The position numbers and the translations under genes were made by a program. 64,000 nucleotides of DNA. Origin: Manduca sexta. Taxonomy: Eukaryota > Arthropoda > Insecta > Lepidoptera > Sphingidae. Where the stretch lies: contig NC_051142.1 in the NCBI RefSeq assembly GCF_014839805.1, positions 4,464,001 to 4,528,000 of the forward strand, in the 5' to 3' direction. The notes under the pieces were generated by a model that did no database searches, had not been told where the DNA came from, and worked only from the letters and a program-made list of their open reading frames with translations. The stretch's first letter is position 1. The number at the start of each line of letters is the position of its first letter. Below, one piece after another: positions 37,801-49,473 of the stretch.

Positions 37801-40800
37801 TATAAAGGCAGAATATACCTTTATACTTATGTATTACCAAGAGTAATCTTTGTAGCTGTTGACTGTTGACTGTTACGAGAAAAAACTCATAAATATGATG
37901 TGTTTTACAGTGCATCAAAACTACATAGGAGTGGATGGATCGAGAGAACCGTATCTACTAAGTATAGTACAAGAAGGCGGGGCGGGACTTTTACGAGCAA
38001 TACTCTTCAACAAAATGGTTGGTAGCGACATCTTATCTAATTGTCACACGTTGCTTCAAGTGTTTTAATTATTTTCCTCTAGTTATACGTAAATTGCCAA
38101 ATAAAATTATATACCTCTCTGAAAATTGGTACTGCTAAACATTTTTATCAGTGACCTTACTCAACTCCGTTTAGAAGGTAGGAGTTTTATTTTTGTTATT
38201 TTTCTTCAAACCGTTCTAAGCTTTGGAGGACGACATTTTATGACAATATTCGTAGAAGACACAGTTTTACGAGCTACTTCGTCTCCTAGATTTTAAAGGT
38301 ATACCATAAAACTTAAATGCTGCTTATGCTGTGGCCTTAAACGTTCCACGGCGTAGTCAACAACTAATCTGAATAAATACTTTATAGTAATTCTAAATAT
38401 GTTATAGGGTGCCCACAAGATATACCTGCCTCCTAGTGCTTGGAGTGGAGGAGGCGGACAGACACCAACCCGGCCGACAGTCAAGCAGATTTTATCACAG
38501 TTTCCTGCCATGGAACGTGTTGACAAAGTACCAAGAGAAGTAAGAAAATATCTGCACATAAATTTTATGTTATACAGTTTTGGATATTTTTTGTTTAACT
38601 AATTATAATTATATATAGGTTACATGTGCCGAAATTCAGAAAGACGTGCTTTTACTTGAAGAGCAAGAAGGATCAGTTAATTTTAAAATTGGAGTGATGC
38701 TAATGAAACCAGGCCAAAAGACTGACGATGAAATGCTATCAAACGGTAAGCAAGATGGCAGTAAAATATTAAAAGCTAAAAAACGTTGTTATGAAGGGTC
38801 ATTTAAATGTCTTGAAATCTTTCAGAGAGGGGCGACGAGAAATGGGAACGATTTATTTCACTTTTGGGAGATAAAATTCGATTACGTGGCTGGAACCGCT
38901 TTCGAGGTGGCCTCGACGTTAAAGGTAATATCCATTCGTAATACACTTTTTAAACGTGATAACCTTTTAAAAATGTACAATTATGTATACATTTAGTATA
39001 ATAAATATAGTATTTACCTAAGAGTTAATTGCTTGTCCCAATTGCCTCCCAAATAGTAATAATATTAAGGTGCGTCCTGATCAATGTTTTGTTCAGGTGA
39101 TATGACCGGCAGCCATTCTATCTACACCATGCATCAGGGACACGAAATCATGTTCCACGTTTCCACCATGCTACCGTTCTCCAAAGATAATAAGCAACAG
39201 GTGAGTCTGTTTGTACGAAACAACCAAAAACAAACTTCTTTAAACGAATGACGAAATTTGACTAGTGTTCGAAGAAATTATCAAAGTTGTTCTGTTTAGC
39301 TTTAAAACAAAATGTCTTGAAAATTCGCTTCTTTACTTTAAGGGTAAGAAAAAAAAATCTTTTTTAACGGGCGCGGTAGTGAAAGACTGGGTTCATTTCA
39401 ATAATGTAGAATTGGTCAGGATGACTTTATGCAACAATAAACTTCTGTTTACAGCTGGAAAGAAAGCGTCACATCGGCAACGACATTGTGAACATCGTGT
39501 TTACGGACGACACCGTTCATAATACTTTTAATCCGCAGTGTGTCAAGAGCCATTTCACACGTATCCTTTTCACACCTCGCATCGCGACGTCGTGGCATTA
39601 ACTCTGCTAAATAGTTTTAAACAATATCAAATTTATCCGTTTTACTTAGAATTAAGATCAATCATTTCCTGCCAGAAATGTAACTTCCTCGGAATAATAA
39701 CAAATTTAATTACCTTAATACCGTTTGTTTTAAACTTTGAATGAATTATATTAGGAAAATAATTCTTATTTCTTGGAAATTGGCAAATGAGGTCAACTGA
39801 CCTATAAAATACTTTAGCAAAATTTTGCATAATAGGTAGATACAGCCTAAACAGGAAAATATAAATCCACTTTAGATTTTTCGATTCAATTTTAGTGCTA
39901 TCAATCCAAAAAAATATATATAATTTTCACCAGAACATGGCGAGGTGTTTATTTTTCCTGGTCGGGTTACACGTACATCAAAGCCAATTTACCGGCATCT
40001 TGAAGCTGGTACTGGTGAAATCTAACTTGTCTTCAGTTCCGAACTTGATACTTTATATTACGGAGCAAATTGTTCAAACCATTTTTTTTTGCTGTGACAT
40101 GGTCAGTTTTCCAATAATATTTCCTTAAAACCAACAAAATAGATATCTTCGCAGTGGTGTCGGAAGTTGAAGGCGAAGGTTACAGGCTCAGCGTGTACAG
40201 CGACGACACGGTACCTCCATTTGGACCGTCACTACCCTGCCCGCCAGTCTTCAACGACCCACAACTCTTTAGGGAGTTTTTGTTGGTAAGTTCGTTTCAA
40301 TCACTTGCTTAATGTGATTTACGCCTAATAAAATTTTTGACATATTTTTCATCGGAAAATTAAGAGACTAATTGATCGAATTTATTGGCTTTGAAGTAAT
40401 TATAATTAATTTTATGTTCTTGATTACTTTCTATTCAAGGTGAAATTAATGAACGGAGAAAAAGCGGCGTTCCAGACTCCAACGTTTGCTTTGAAGCGTC
40501 AGCGAACCCTCGACACTCTCATAAGGGACATATACGCTGAGCACTGCGCCGATCACAAGGTGGTGAGTCTCATTCCGAGACGCTTTATTTACTTCTTTTA
40601 GGTTATATGTTTGATATACTTCGTAAGTCTAAGTCGCACAATTGCTTTCTTAACCTTGTGACATGATTTGACTATGAACCGATCTTAGATGCGATATCCT
40701 AGTCAAGCCACAGGTACTTTGCAGCACCTTTTCTTGCGTAATTAAAAGCAATCAATCCTTTTCACATTATGAAAATACAGTATCACGCCAACTTTCCGTT

Positions 40801-43800
40801 TTTGAAAAGCCGAAAGGCATTTAATACTTATAAGAATGGTTACAAGTAAAGTATGCTTTCCACAAGGTAGACAGACGACCTAATAAAGGTGTCAGGAACC
40901 CACTGTACGCTAGCCGTTTCTAAGTTAACTGAATTTTTTTGGGAGATGCCTATATTCAGCAGTGGACTTAAAGGTGATGATGCTTCCAGCCAATGCTATC
41001 TCGTCGAGCGCTATCAGACGTATGGTCTGGCGGGGCGGGCGCGGGCGGTGCGGGGGCCGCGCGCACTGAACGCTTTCTACACGTGGGACAAGCGCTCAAA
41101 CTCGACGCCGTGCTCCGCGGCGATGCTCCGACCAGCTTAGTGTCTACAGGTAACAACATTAAAATATGTTTGTTCTTTTATTCGGACCGTGTTGTACATA
41201 ATGACATAACCGACTAATTACTCAAAATTAAATTGATGATTTCAACCTATAAAAAATGAAATGGCAGCAATTCATTTTCAAATATCGCAATATGCAGTAG
41301 TGGGGTAGTCGCTCCATCTTATTCTTTCGTATGCATCATAATTCCCGATGCCTTCACGTATGCACAAGAAGCCTCATGGATAATTTCTGCAAGACGTAAT
41401 TTCTGCAATTTGGTAGGCAGATACACCCTACATTTCTTATGATTTTTACTGCATAGGATGCGGTGGTTCCCGTCGCGCGCCATGGGAGGGCAGAGTATGG
41501 AGATCAGCACCTCTTCCAGCGACACCCGTCTGCGCAGAACAACTCTCGGAAGGACGACTGTTGCTATCCACTACTTCCAACACGTACATTTTGGAAGGTA
41601 TAGTATCAATTACTATTGAATAAATACTGCTTGAATGTAGTACGTGAATTTTGATCCGCGTGCTGCTACTTTAAAACGTAACGCACTGATCTCATTCGCA
41701 CCTTACAGCCCACTCAGGATATATACCACTCGGTTTTTCCATTCGCCCATGTCAATTTCAATGTTAAAAATGTGTAACACAGTAATATGACAAAAATATC
41801 TTCACATTCAGAAAGTGGAACAACACGAGTTGTACTACGATGGGAGGGTTGCGTCCGAGCGGCTCGGGTGAGCGAACGCGTCGGTCTGTTCCGCGTCGGC
41901 GCAAGAGTGACGGTCGGAGGAGGGTCCACAACAGGAGGAGCAGGCGGTGCGGGACTTTACGCGCTGCCTTTGCAAGAGCTGTGCGCAGGCGCGTGGGCCA
42001 TGCGACCTTTACAAGACTGCAAGCATGCAAGACTACCAAGAACCAAGACGGCGCATTATTTCGATCTACTAGAAACTGGTCAGTCCACTTATAAGTATTT
42101 CTCTTCTTTCTACACTGCCCGCACTTCCCATGGACGGTGTTGGTCTATTATTGCCATCAGGTCTAACCTAACCTATTAAGTCTTATAAAATTTGTTAAGT
42201 TTCTGTTATAAAAAGTTGTACAAAACTGACGAAAGGAATATCTAATGTAGGTGAAGGCGGTAAAACAACATTAGCCGTAGCAATCGGGAGAAGAGTAATG
42301 CTCATGCTCGAAGAATCCAAGACTGATTGCGAGATGGGATTCGAATACACACATATCAAGGTAATATCGAAAATTATTAAATTGTGCGTCAAATAATATT
42401 AAAATAATTTTTCTACCTCTATCTTGCAATTTATTTGGCCGTTATTTTCTGATTTGAGTATAATTTTTGTCTACGTACTGTAAGGTGATTACAAAAATTT
42501 TAATATACCGAGTTCTATATTTTCACCTATTCCTATATGTAAATTCCATAAACCCGACTCAAATTTTATACTCTTTTCAGGATATCCAACTCAGTGAATC
42601 GCCATGTTTGATCAAACTTATGGACGGGGAAGTAGGCGTAATGGTGGTCGGATATAAGCATCATTGGGAACTTTTGGAACTGAATACCGGACAGGTTAAA
42701 AAAATGTCATAATAATTATTAGTTTCTTCACACTTGATATAATATTAATATGGTTATTGGGTTTTAGGCCCTGAAACGAGCCGAAAATTCCGAAGACAGC
42801 GGCCCTCGACGCGGGACCTTAGTGAATGCTTTGCGTATTGGCGACGAGAGAGATGGACAGATTGTGCTATGCTACAATCGTAAGCCGATTCTATCCTATA
42901 ATCTATAATTATTAGAAACTACAATATGCTCAATGAAATATCCCATTCCAGATACATGCCATTTCGAACGGTTCACTAGTAAAGGACTGGAAAATGACGG
43001 TGAATACGATTTCCATTGGACAACCGTTCCTGCTGCAGTTGGTAAGGAAAATATATTTTAAATTATCTAAAAATTCTATATATTGCATTCTATATATTGC
43101 ACTTTTGTTTCAGTATGCGCTTTCCCATACATCATGGCGTTTGCTGAAGACTTATTAGAAATCAGACTTGTGGCGAATGGGTCCTTAGTCCATGCAGCGT
43201 GCATACCTGGGCTGAAGCTGTTATGCGGCCGAAGGGTTAGTAGTTATAGATCTCACTAATATAAGGTAGAAAATTATATTAGGATGGTTGTAATCGCATA
43301 ACGCATAGGAATTTTGATGCAATTGTGACTGTTATAAAATCCTGGAAGGACGGCCATCCGGGAGCCTTACCAATCCCTAGCAGTGGAAAAAATATAAAAC
43401 AGGGAAAATTATTATTTATTTTTCCAGGATATTTTCTACGTGGCGTGCGCCCCGGAGTACGTGCCGTTGAGTCGCGAGATCGACCCGTGCCTCGGCTTGC
43501 ACGACTACGAGCTCGTCAAGCAGATGAGCAAGGCCAGCCCATACTCAGTCGACGAAGACGAGACCCATGACAATAGGTAAATTTATTTTTTGGGGTTCCA
43601 TCCAATAAGTTTTATAACTTTGCGGACTTTGTGCATAATGGCCGTAGACTTCATGTTCCTTGCGCCCCCGTCCCCCTTTAGACAAAGTTAGGACTTCTCC
43701 CTCCCACCCTTCCGACGGCCAAAACATAGGTATGCTTATAGATAAGAGATTTCAGTATATGTAGAATTAATTATATTTTTCTCTTATCAGAGGAGAAGCA

Positions 43801-44927
43801 TGCGCCCCCAATAACCGTACATCAGAGGACAATTCAGCGTCAAGCAGAAGCAGTTCGATATCGTCCGACCAGGAGAACATCAGACCGCCGTTGCAGCGCA
43901 TGGCGCCCGTGTCACCGCCCACGTCGCCGCAAGGTTTATGGCCTGATATAGCTAGATCACTAAATGCCTTTTGATTGTAAACACAAGATCTTTTTCTGAA
44001 AGTTAAAACTTCTGCGTTGTTTTATAGCATTAATGAAGAACTACAGAAACTCCCACGAGTAGTCCGTACAGATTAGTGGTTGTACAACACGTATCAAAAA
44101 AACGCATGAAATATAAAATTTTGCTATGAGGGACGTTAAATTTCAATTTCCAAGCATAAAACCAATCAAATAGGAAAACGAACTTTGTAATCAAACCAGA
44201 ATGACTTAATACATTTTACAAGCATCTTATAATATGTTAAATTGTTCCTATTGCAGTGCTTCCGGAGAACAGTGGTCGATGCGTTCGAATCTACAAAATC
44301 CCCCAAAGCAACCTCAGCGCCGGCACATACCAACGGCAATCTGTGTCTGCTGACCAAGTCGTTACTTCGTATTTTTCTGACAGGTAAATTATATTTTGCC
44401 ACCATGTTTGCATGACATTAAAAAGTACATATTATGGCATCTCACGTCTTACAATATTTCAACTTTAGTGCTGTACCGTCACGCTGTACCGTTGATATTA
44501 AATTCACAAGCTACCGTGACGCTCAGGTAACTTGCATCTCTCATAAATTTTTAACACCTTGGTAAGCAAACGAGAAAGCGGTCCGCCGACTAAAGCAATG
44601 CCAGAGGCACAGCCAAACCGTTACCTACCGCGAGGTGAGCAGTCTTTTTAAACCGCGTTTAAAGTCATAGCGCTCAGGGAACACTAATGCAGGAAGTTCA
44701 TTCCAAAGTTTGCACGTGCGCAGCAAAAAGGACCATTGAAAACACACCGTGCTTCTACCGACGGACTCAGCGTAGTACGAATGAACTGCACTCACACGTC
44801 ATATCATATTTAAATAGGGATTAAAACAAAACTCAATATTTCCAGGCCGAACAGTATGCGACAGCGACTAGCCGAGCTAAGACTGGACAGCAAGTCAAGG
44901 GGTGGAGGCGACGAAGAGACATTATAA
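28898..44927 (+). CDS. GARNL3: GARNL3-type Rap/Ran-GAP and CNH domain protein (5' end missing)
   Basis: Probable GTPase-activating protein for Rap-like small GTPases, with a citron-homology (CNH) domain. Phase-compatible exons read: 28898-28990, 31132-31213, 37911-38017, 38408-38539, 38619-38745, 38826-38924, 39097-39200, 39455-39560, 40143-40285, 40440-40562, 40990-41149, 41457-41597, an unresolved part 41709-42078, 42251-42360, 42581-42694, 42768-42879, 42952-43041, 43114-43235, 43428-43576, 43791-43933, 44257-44383, 44846-44927 (TAA). The first 470 or so residues hold the Rap-GAP domain: [29 protein letters not shown], and [11 protein letters not shown] carrying the asparagine thumb (HIGN). 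After a linker with [16 protein letters not shown], the CNH part shows [20 protein letters not shown], and the tail shows [10 protein letters not shown], as in vertebrate GARNL3. About 930 residues are visible against about 1,010 in human. The first exon starts in phase 0 without a methionine, so an upstream coding exon is missing. Intron 2 is 6.7 kb. Confidence 0.88.
30340..30420 (+). repeat. Short dispersed repeat shared with 12,034
   Basis: TTAGCCAATCACAACAGCCC in GARNL3 intron 1 matches TTAGCCAATCACAACGGCCC at 12,034. Only about 25 bases are clearly shared. Confidence 0.5.
31214..34414. other. First part of GARNL3 intron 2
   Basis: Mostly AT-rich sequence. A block at about 33,950-34,130 is noticeably less AT-rich (CGATCATCGGCCGTGCTTAG) with a 67-codon open frame, but no splice context or family features. 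Nothing else recognised. Confidence 0.4.
34415..34837. repeat. Tandem repeat, 3 x 141 bp
   Basis: Copies start at 34415, 34556 and 34697, each beginning GCACAATATACCACTAAAGT and ending TACAACTTATATGAAA. They differ at only two to four sites (for example TATTCTT versus TAGTCTT, and ACTAATA/ACTAACA/ACTAAAA). They lie in GARNL3 intron 2. Confidence 0.95.
34952..35300 (+). repeat. Lepidopteran GCTTTTGCTCGCGGC repeat
   Basis: Clean head CTAGCTTTTGCTCGCGGCTT, then TTTTCCAGGATAAAATTCC and a tail with GATCCGTCCAATGGTTTGGG. Inserted in the GARNL3 second intron. Confidence 0.75.
35371..35705 (+). repeat. Dispersed repeat, partner of 8163-8535
   Basis: TTGTTGAGTTTCAGAACGCG, then a near-identical 190-base 3' part ending TTTATATATATAGATAGATA. 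The trailing GATA units look like a template-primed tail. Confidence 0.85.
37266..37716. mobile_element. 451-bp TIR element (TAGTCCATTGAAA ends)
   Basis: TAGTCCATTGAAAAGTTACA at the left is mirrored by TGTAACATTTCAATGGACTA at the right, about 25 bases with one mismatch. The inside holds TCTACAACTTTGGTCCAGTA and GTTATAAGCAAAAATG motifs but no ORF. It lies in GARNL3 intron 2, upstream of the exon at 37911. Confidence 0.8.
40925..40982 (+). repeat. LINE-like 3' tail at a splice acceptor
   Basis: GAGATGCCTATATTCAGCAG, then TGGACTTAAAGGTGATGATG resembles the common lepidopteran LINE end GGCCTATGCCCAGCAGTGGG..GATGATG. It stops 7 bases before the GARNL3 acceptor at 40989/40990. Confidence 0.6.
41258..41440 (+). 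repeat. Degraded dispersed repeat, related to 56035-56330
   Basis: GCAGTAGTGGGGTAGTCGCT, CCATCTTATTCTTTCG and AATTCCCGATGCCTTCACGT parallel the copy at 56,035. It lies in a GARNL3 intron. Confidence 0.55.
41709..42078 (+). other. GARNL3: Unresolved GARNL3 exon(s) in the CNH domain
   Basis: The stretch between the exon ending 41597 and the exon starting 42251 must encode the start of the CNH domain. The end is clear: a donor after 42078, in phase with the next exon, with a frame reading [10 protein letters not shown] and HYFDLLETG. Upstream, an acceptor before 41709 opens a short exon reading [16 protein letters not shown] in one frame. The sequence after the acceptor near 41810 reads VEQHEL in a first frame and VVLRWEG in another, overlapping. 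No single splice solution keeps both without a stop or a frame change. A GC-rich, fully open frame runs from there to 42078. Boundaries before about 41,880 are therefore uncertain. Confidence 0.5.
44555..44815. repeat. Probable transposon remnant in last GARNL3 intron
   Basis: GAAGTTCATTCCAAAGTTTG, CACGTGCGCAGCAAAAAGGA and CGTGCTTCTACCGACGGACT resemble a repeat I associate with Lepidoptera. GC-rich relative to its surroundings. Class not determined. Confidence 0.45.
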
Positions 44928-45476
44928 ACGCTGACTCATCAAGTTTTTGCCGTAGTTAGGTATTGAATACGGAAACAGGTGCACAATTTTAAAGTATGTT
45001 TAGAATATACAAAAAGAAAACTTATTATACATACTATTATGAATTTTAAAAGTTGTTGTTGTTCAACTTAATATGTACAGGGTTAATTGTAAAGCACTAC
45101 AATCCTGAAGTTCAGTACAACGTTATAAAGTAATGCATCTATTTTTTTTATAAGAAAATAATTAAGGTTCTCTTGGGTTGGATGGTAGAAAACAAGGAAA
45201 CCATGTTACATTGTTCTTATATTGATATAATTTTGTTCGAAATATAAACATGTTATTGAAAAAACAAATTGTACTGATGTAGTTCAAGTAGATAGAGATT
45301 AGCGGCAATTCACATTTAACCCTGTATAGTGTACGATAGATTCATTTGTATTCCCGTAGTGAAATTACATGTCGCATGTTCTCGTAGAAAGTAGATTTTG
45401 TGAACAAAACTTTGAATGAAAAGAATGTGATATACTGATATGTGTGAAACGTAGTCATCAGATATATAATACGTAT

Positions 45477-45482
45477 AATAAA
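45477..45482 (+). terminator. GARNL3: Candidate poly(A) signal of GARNL3
   Basis: AATAAA about 550 bases after the GARNL3 stop. A second AATAAA occurs near 45,684. Which one is used cannot be told from sequence. Confidence 0.35.
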
Positions 45483-46239
45483 GTAGCACCTACGCGTAGA
45501 TCAAATATCTATTTTACGTTGGCTAATAACATATTTTATTACTGTTACAAATTCAGAATATAAACAGATATAATATTTACATAAGCTAAATAAATCACAT
45601 ATTTTAAAATATATGTGTTGCTAGTAAAGTTGGATATATATACAGATTGAATGTGCACAAAAAATGCTCAAACATATTGGCGGAATAAAATTTTAACTTT
45701 CATGAATATATTTAATAATAACTGGGTCGTTCGATGTTTGTAAAACAAATTAAGAAATATGATAAGGAATTTTACGACACTATATATTTATAAATAACTA
45801 TATAGCATGTACAGTGTATGTATTGACGTCTATTTAATATGTACTAAGATTATCAAAGAATCTCATATTACCTAATCGTACTCTTATTCTAGTCACACGA
45901 CTTGTGCAACATGTAAGACATAAAGTGATGTATAATAGTTCTGTATAAGGTTAAATTACTATTACACTAGACTACGCCTTCGTGTGGACGAAACTTCATA
46001 CAATGATAAAGTAGGCAAACACAATATCCTCACTGTGCTACTTAGCATTACCATAATTCCTTTCTAATCAGTCATGCTTGTCAGTCTGAACTGAGAGATT
46101 GTTATAATTAGTCTTGTAGAAACTTATTCCTAAATACATTACGGTTTATGATTATACGCCTCTATTTTGCAAAATTGGTTGAATGCGCAAGATGTGCTAC
46201 CATTTAATATCGTATACCACAGCACCCCAACTGGTATAC

Positions 46240-46420
46240 CATAAACACTGTTGTTTTTTAAATTTTCAATCCTTATACATATTTAAAGAAATTTGTTATG
46301 GAGATAGTTTGCACACCCGAGGAGGTCATAGACTACTTTCTATTTCGGGAAAATGTATTTTGGGGCCTTCACCCTGGATAATTCTATCACGCTGCCAAAG
46401 TCGCAAGCTAAATCATGTCA
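46240..46420 (-). repeat. Minus-strand lepidopteran repeat fragment
   Basis: On the minus strand: TTCCCGAAATAGAAAGTAGT, CTATGACCTCCTCGGGTGTG and CAAACTATCTCCATAACAAA, the usual order of the body of the GCTTTTGCTCGCGGC family. Confidence 0.6.
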
Positions 46421-46972
46421 TAATAATAATGGAGATACTAAGTTAGTACCCACGTATAGTTTATAATTGGTATTGGTATTCTAATACGTTCCGTGTGTAA
46501 AATAGCATGTTTCGCCAAAACCAGAGGCATTCATTTTAATTTTTCTAAATACAGATACAATGTCATAGTAATTATTATAATAAGTACTGCAAATTTTAAG
46601 ACATCTGTATTAAATACTATTTTGTTTTAAACTTATCTCATACTTTTTCAAGAAAGTAGTGTAATGTTTTTCTTCACATAATTAATTAAATAGTTTGAAG
46701 TTTCGTTCACATTTAATGGATAACTATGATAACATTACTATCTCTTAAATCTATTCTACAACAGAAAAGAAGTGCCATCCAATTATTTGGTTATCTATCT
46801 AGACTAATATAAAAAAAAACTGTAATATTTTGCGATGCAAGAGAATTGAAATCTTATTTAAGTGTTAGTACACATTCTTGATGTAAATAATAATATATTC
46901 TTAGTATTAAGCGTATTCAGATGTATTAAATAAATGGATATATACTAGGAATAATTATAGCAGACATAAATA

Positions 46973-47338
46973 TTAGATGAAAACGCTGATATTTTTATGA
47001 TTGTGTCGATGTTGGTATTGTAACTTTAAATAAAAGTATTGTGTACTTCTATTTGTTGTAGCGTGACATAATGGATAAACAGGGATGTTTTTGAGCGGTC
47101 GTAGTGAAGCAATTGTTTTAATAACTTCATCTTCATAAACTTTGATTGCAGCACCGGAATTTGATGTTTTCAATACCACGTGTATTTGCGTGATAATAAT
47201 AAACCACTGTTCATAGTCTGTTGTTAGAACTATACAGCCCAAAATTGATGTATATTTGACGATGGAGGCAAAATTAAATTTCACCCCATTAATGTAACCC
47301 ATCCCATTCCTAAAAGATAATGGCATCAACAACAACAT
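46973..47338 (-). CDS. Unsupported 121-codon ORF, possibly an exon remnant
   Basis: Open minus-strand frame. A plausible acceptor (TTATCTTTTAG|GA) lies within it near 47,310, and after this the frame reads GYINGVKFNFASIVKYTS and CIVLTTDYEQWFIIIT. The TDYE-plus-hydrophobic pattern is weakly reminiscent of the lipocalin motif TDYENY, but there is no signal peptide, no partner exon and no clear conservation. It could be chance, a pseudogene piece or a terminal exon. Confidence 0.15.
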   Translation of the reverse strand: MLLLMPLSFRNGMGYINGVKFNFASIVKYTSILGCIVLTTDYEQWFIIITQIHVVLKTSNSGAAIKVYEDEVIKTIASLRPLKNIPVYPLCHATTNRSTQYFYLKLQYQHRHNHKNISVFI

Positions 47339-49301
47339 AGAATCCCATGTATGGTAGATATGAAAAAATATCAGCGTTACTAATTCAAATTTGAATGTAT
47401 TTTGATGTTATGTGATGAAATTTTTAATAAAATTACCAAAGAAAAAAAGAACCAAACTGATAGATAGTAAGATTATAAACATAAGTGTATAGAAATATAA
47501 AAAATGTTAATAACGTTACGGTAATTATAAAAATATATATATAGCAACCTTTCAAACTAACTTGTAACAATATTACCAGATCTGAAATCCTACTTAACCT
47601 TTTATGAATAAACTAAACTTAAATTTGCTACGGAATTGTTTAAAACTAAAGTACACATTTGAGTTTATACATGTGGGTATCTAATACTTGCATTCTCCTT
47701 ATTGACTATTATAAATGGATATGTATGTCATCTTAGAAAATATTTCCTATAAATATTAAGTAGTAAGTATTTATGAAGAAATCAGACTAATGCATAGATA
47801 ATAAGACTGTTATTAACACAAGCCTTTCCAATGGTCTATCTACCTATGAATACTGTATTTGAGCATTAACATATAAACTTTTCTCTCATACTTATCAATA
47901 TAATTTTAACTAAAATTATCAATATTTGGGAAGTACAATTCTTAAGACTAAATACCTCCAACAAAATTAAAATATAATATGTATATTTAAGAACAACTTA
48001 CCTACGTGTAGTTGGTGTTTTACATTAAAAAGCATAGACCAGGTACGATATATCCATATTAATATAATTCAGATAAAAATAATTGAAAGCGTATCCTGAA
48101 CCGCGGGGCTCACGTTTATTCCCTAGCCATGCCGATCTATTTCGAATTCACGTCCTCGCGGCTTATTTACCGTTGTAATCTATCTCTTAAATGCATCATT
48201 ACGAATGTAGGCGACACCAAACCCTCGCACTGGTCAAGGCATTGAGCTATCGTAACATTTGAACCATGAAAATGATCATCAATAAATTACTCAATAATTT
48301 TTATTAATTTCCAAGTAATTAACAGCAATTTTCAATAATCGATCCCAATCTTAATCTTCGATTCGTTTTGGGAATAAACCAATCAAGACAAGTCATTTGT
48401 AAGTATGTCAAAATATTTTTGCTCTGATTGGTCTATTTTCAAGATGGACCGTTTATTGAAAACGGCGGTAAGTCGGTTAGCTTATAAAGGATATACATAT
48501 ATATTAGAAACGATCGACATCTTTTATGGTATATAAATTGAATTTTTACTTGATATACAAAATTCAAGTTGTTTTGCTGACGGAACTTAATATGGTAACG
48601 CACATTTTACTCCTTTAATGGGACAAGTTGGTAAGAGTGAAAATTGGGTGCTCCTGGATACGTAGCTAAAAATCAAAGGTACTACCCAAGATTCACGAGC
48701 TTAATTTAATTATTGTAACATATCGAGGTTTTTCCCCAAAATATCTCTACAGGATCCTGTAATTTGATTTAATTATTACGATATTTTTTTTTTTTTTTTA
48801 TTAAACTTGCCTATTTCCGTCTGAGATCTTGATCAATAACATAAAATTTCAGAAATGGTTATATCTGACGAAATCCTATATGCGATAATATTATTGATAA
48901 TCGTAAGACTTGAACGGCTTGGATCCTTAATAAATATTATTGAACACAATTCATAATTAGTAAATATGCCTCGTCAGCGCACGCTCACCAAATTAAGTAA
49001 GTATTGTAAATTGTTTAGAACTGCGCGCTGTTGTCATATTCTGATTAAATCCCACAGAGATGTGATAATATTGTATAGAATACATTATAAATATATGTTT
49101 CAAATAAAGATATTAATGTGTGTGTAGTTGAAATTATATTATAAATACCTGAAATATTATACCAAATAAAATTTAATATAATTATAAAATTTATCAAAAC
49201 TAGCTACTTCAGAATGATTATGACTACTTACTATTGTGTAGGATTTTACTCTGTTATTTTCTCTGAAGTTTAAATAAATGTCTGTTCGAAAATCAATGTA
49301 T

Positions 49302-49307
49302 TTTATT
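49302..49307 (-). terminator. ana2: Candidate poly(A) signal of ana2
   Basis: AATAAA on the minus strand about 170 bases after the ana2 stop codon. AT-rich DNA makes chance hexamers common, so this is a best guess. Confidence 0.45.
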
Positions 49308-49473
49308 TATCTGCTAATAATAAAACAGTTATAACTATCAATATACTACAAAATATGTATTGCTAAATGTATATCTAACAAGTCACTTAAATTATTATAA
49401 AACAATAGTATAATATATATTTCATTAAATACAAAACCGATTATATGGTAGCTAAACCTTAGTATTTAAAAAA

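Larger units (their letters stand above)
44928..49473. other. Region between converging GARNL3 and ana2 genes
   Basis: AT-rich and mostly unremarkable; it includes the GARNL3 3' UTR. A minus-strand copy of the GCTTTTGCTCGCGGC family covers about 46,240-46,420. A 121-codon minus ORF at 46973-47338 is discussed separately. There is a 16-base T run at 48,784. A repeat-like GC-rich piece lies at 48,100-48,240. Confidence 0.5.

Noticed and set aside
40968..41159. 63-codon minus-strand ORF rich in Pro/Ala
   Set aside because: Antisense shadow of the GC-rich GARNL3 exon at 40990-41149.
41764..42039. 91-codon minus ORF and 84-codon plus ORF with arginine-rich reading
   Set aside because: Other-frame shadows of the GC-rich GARNL3 CNH exon.
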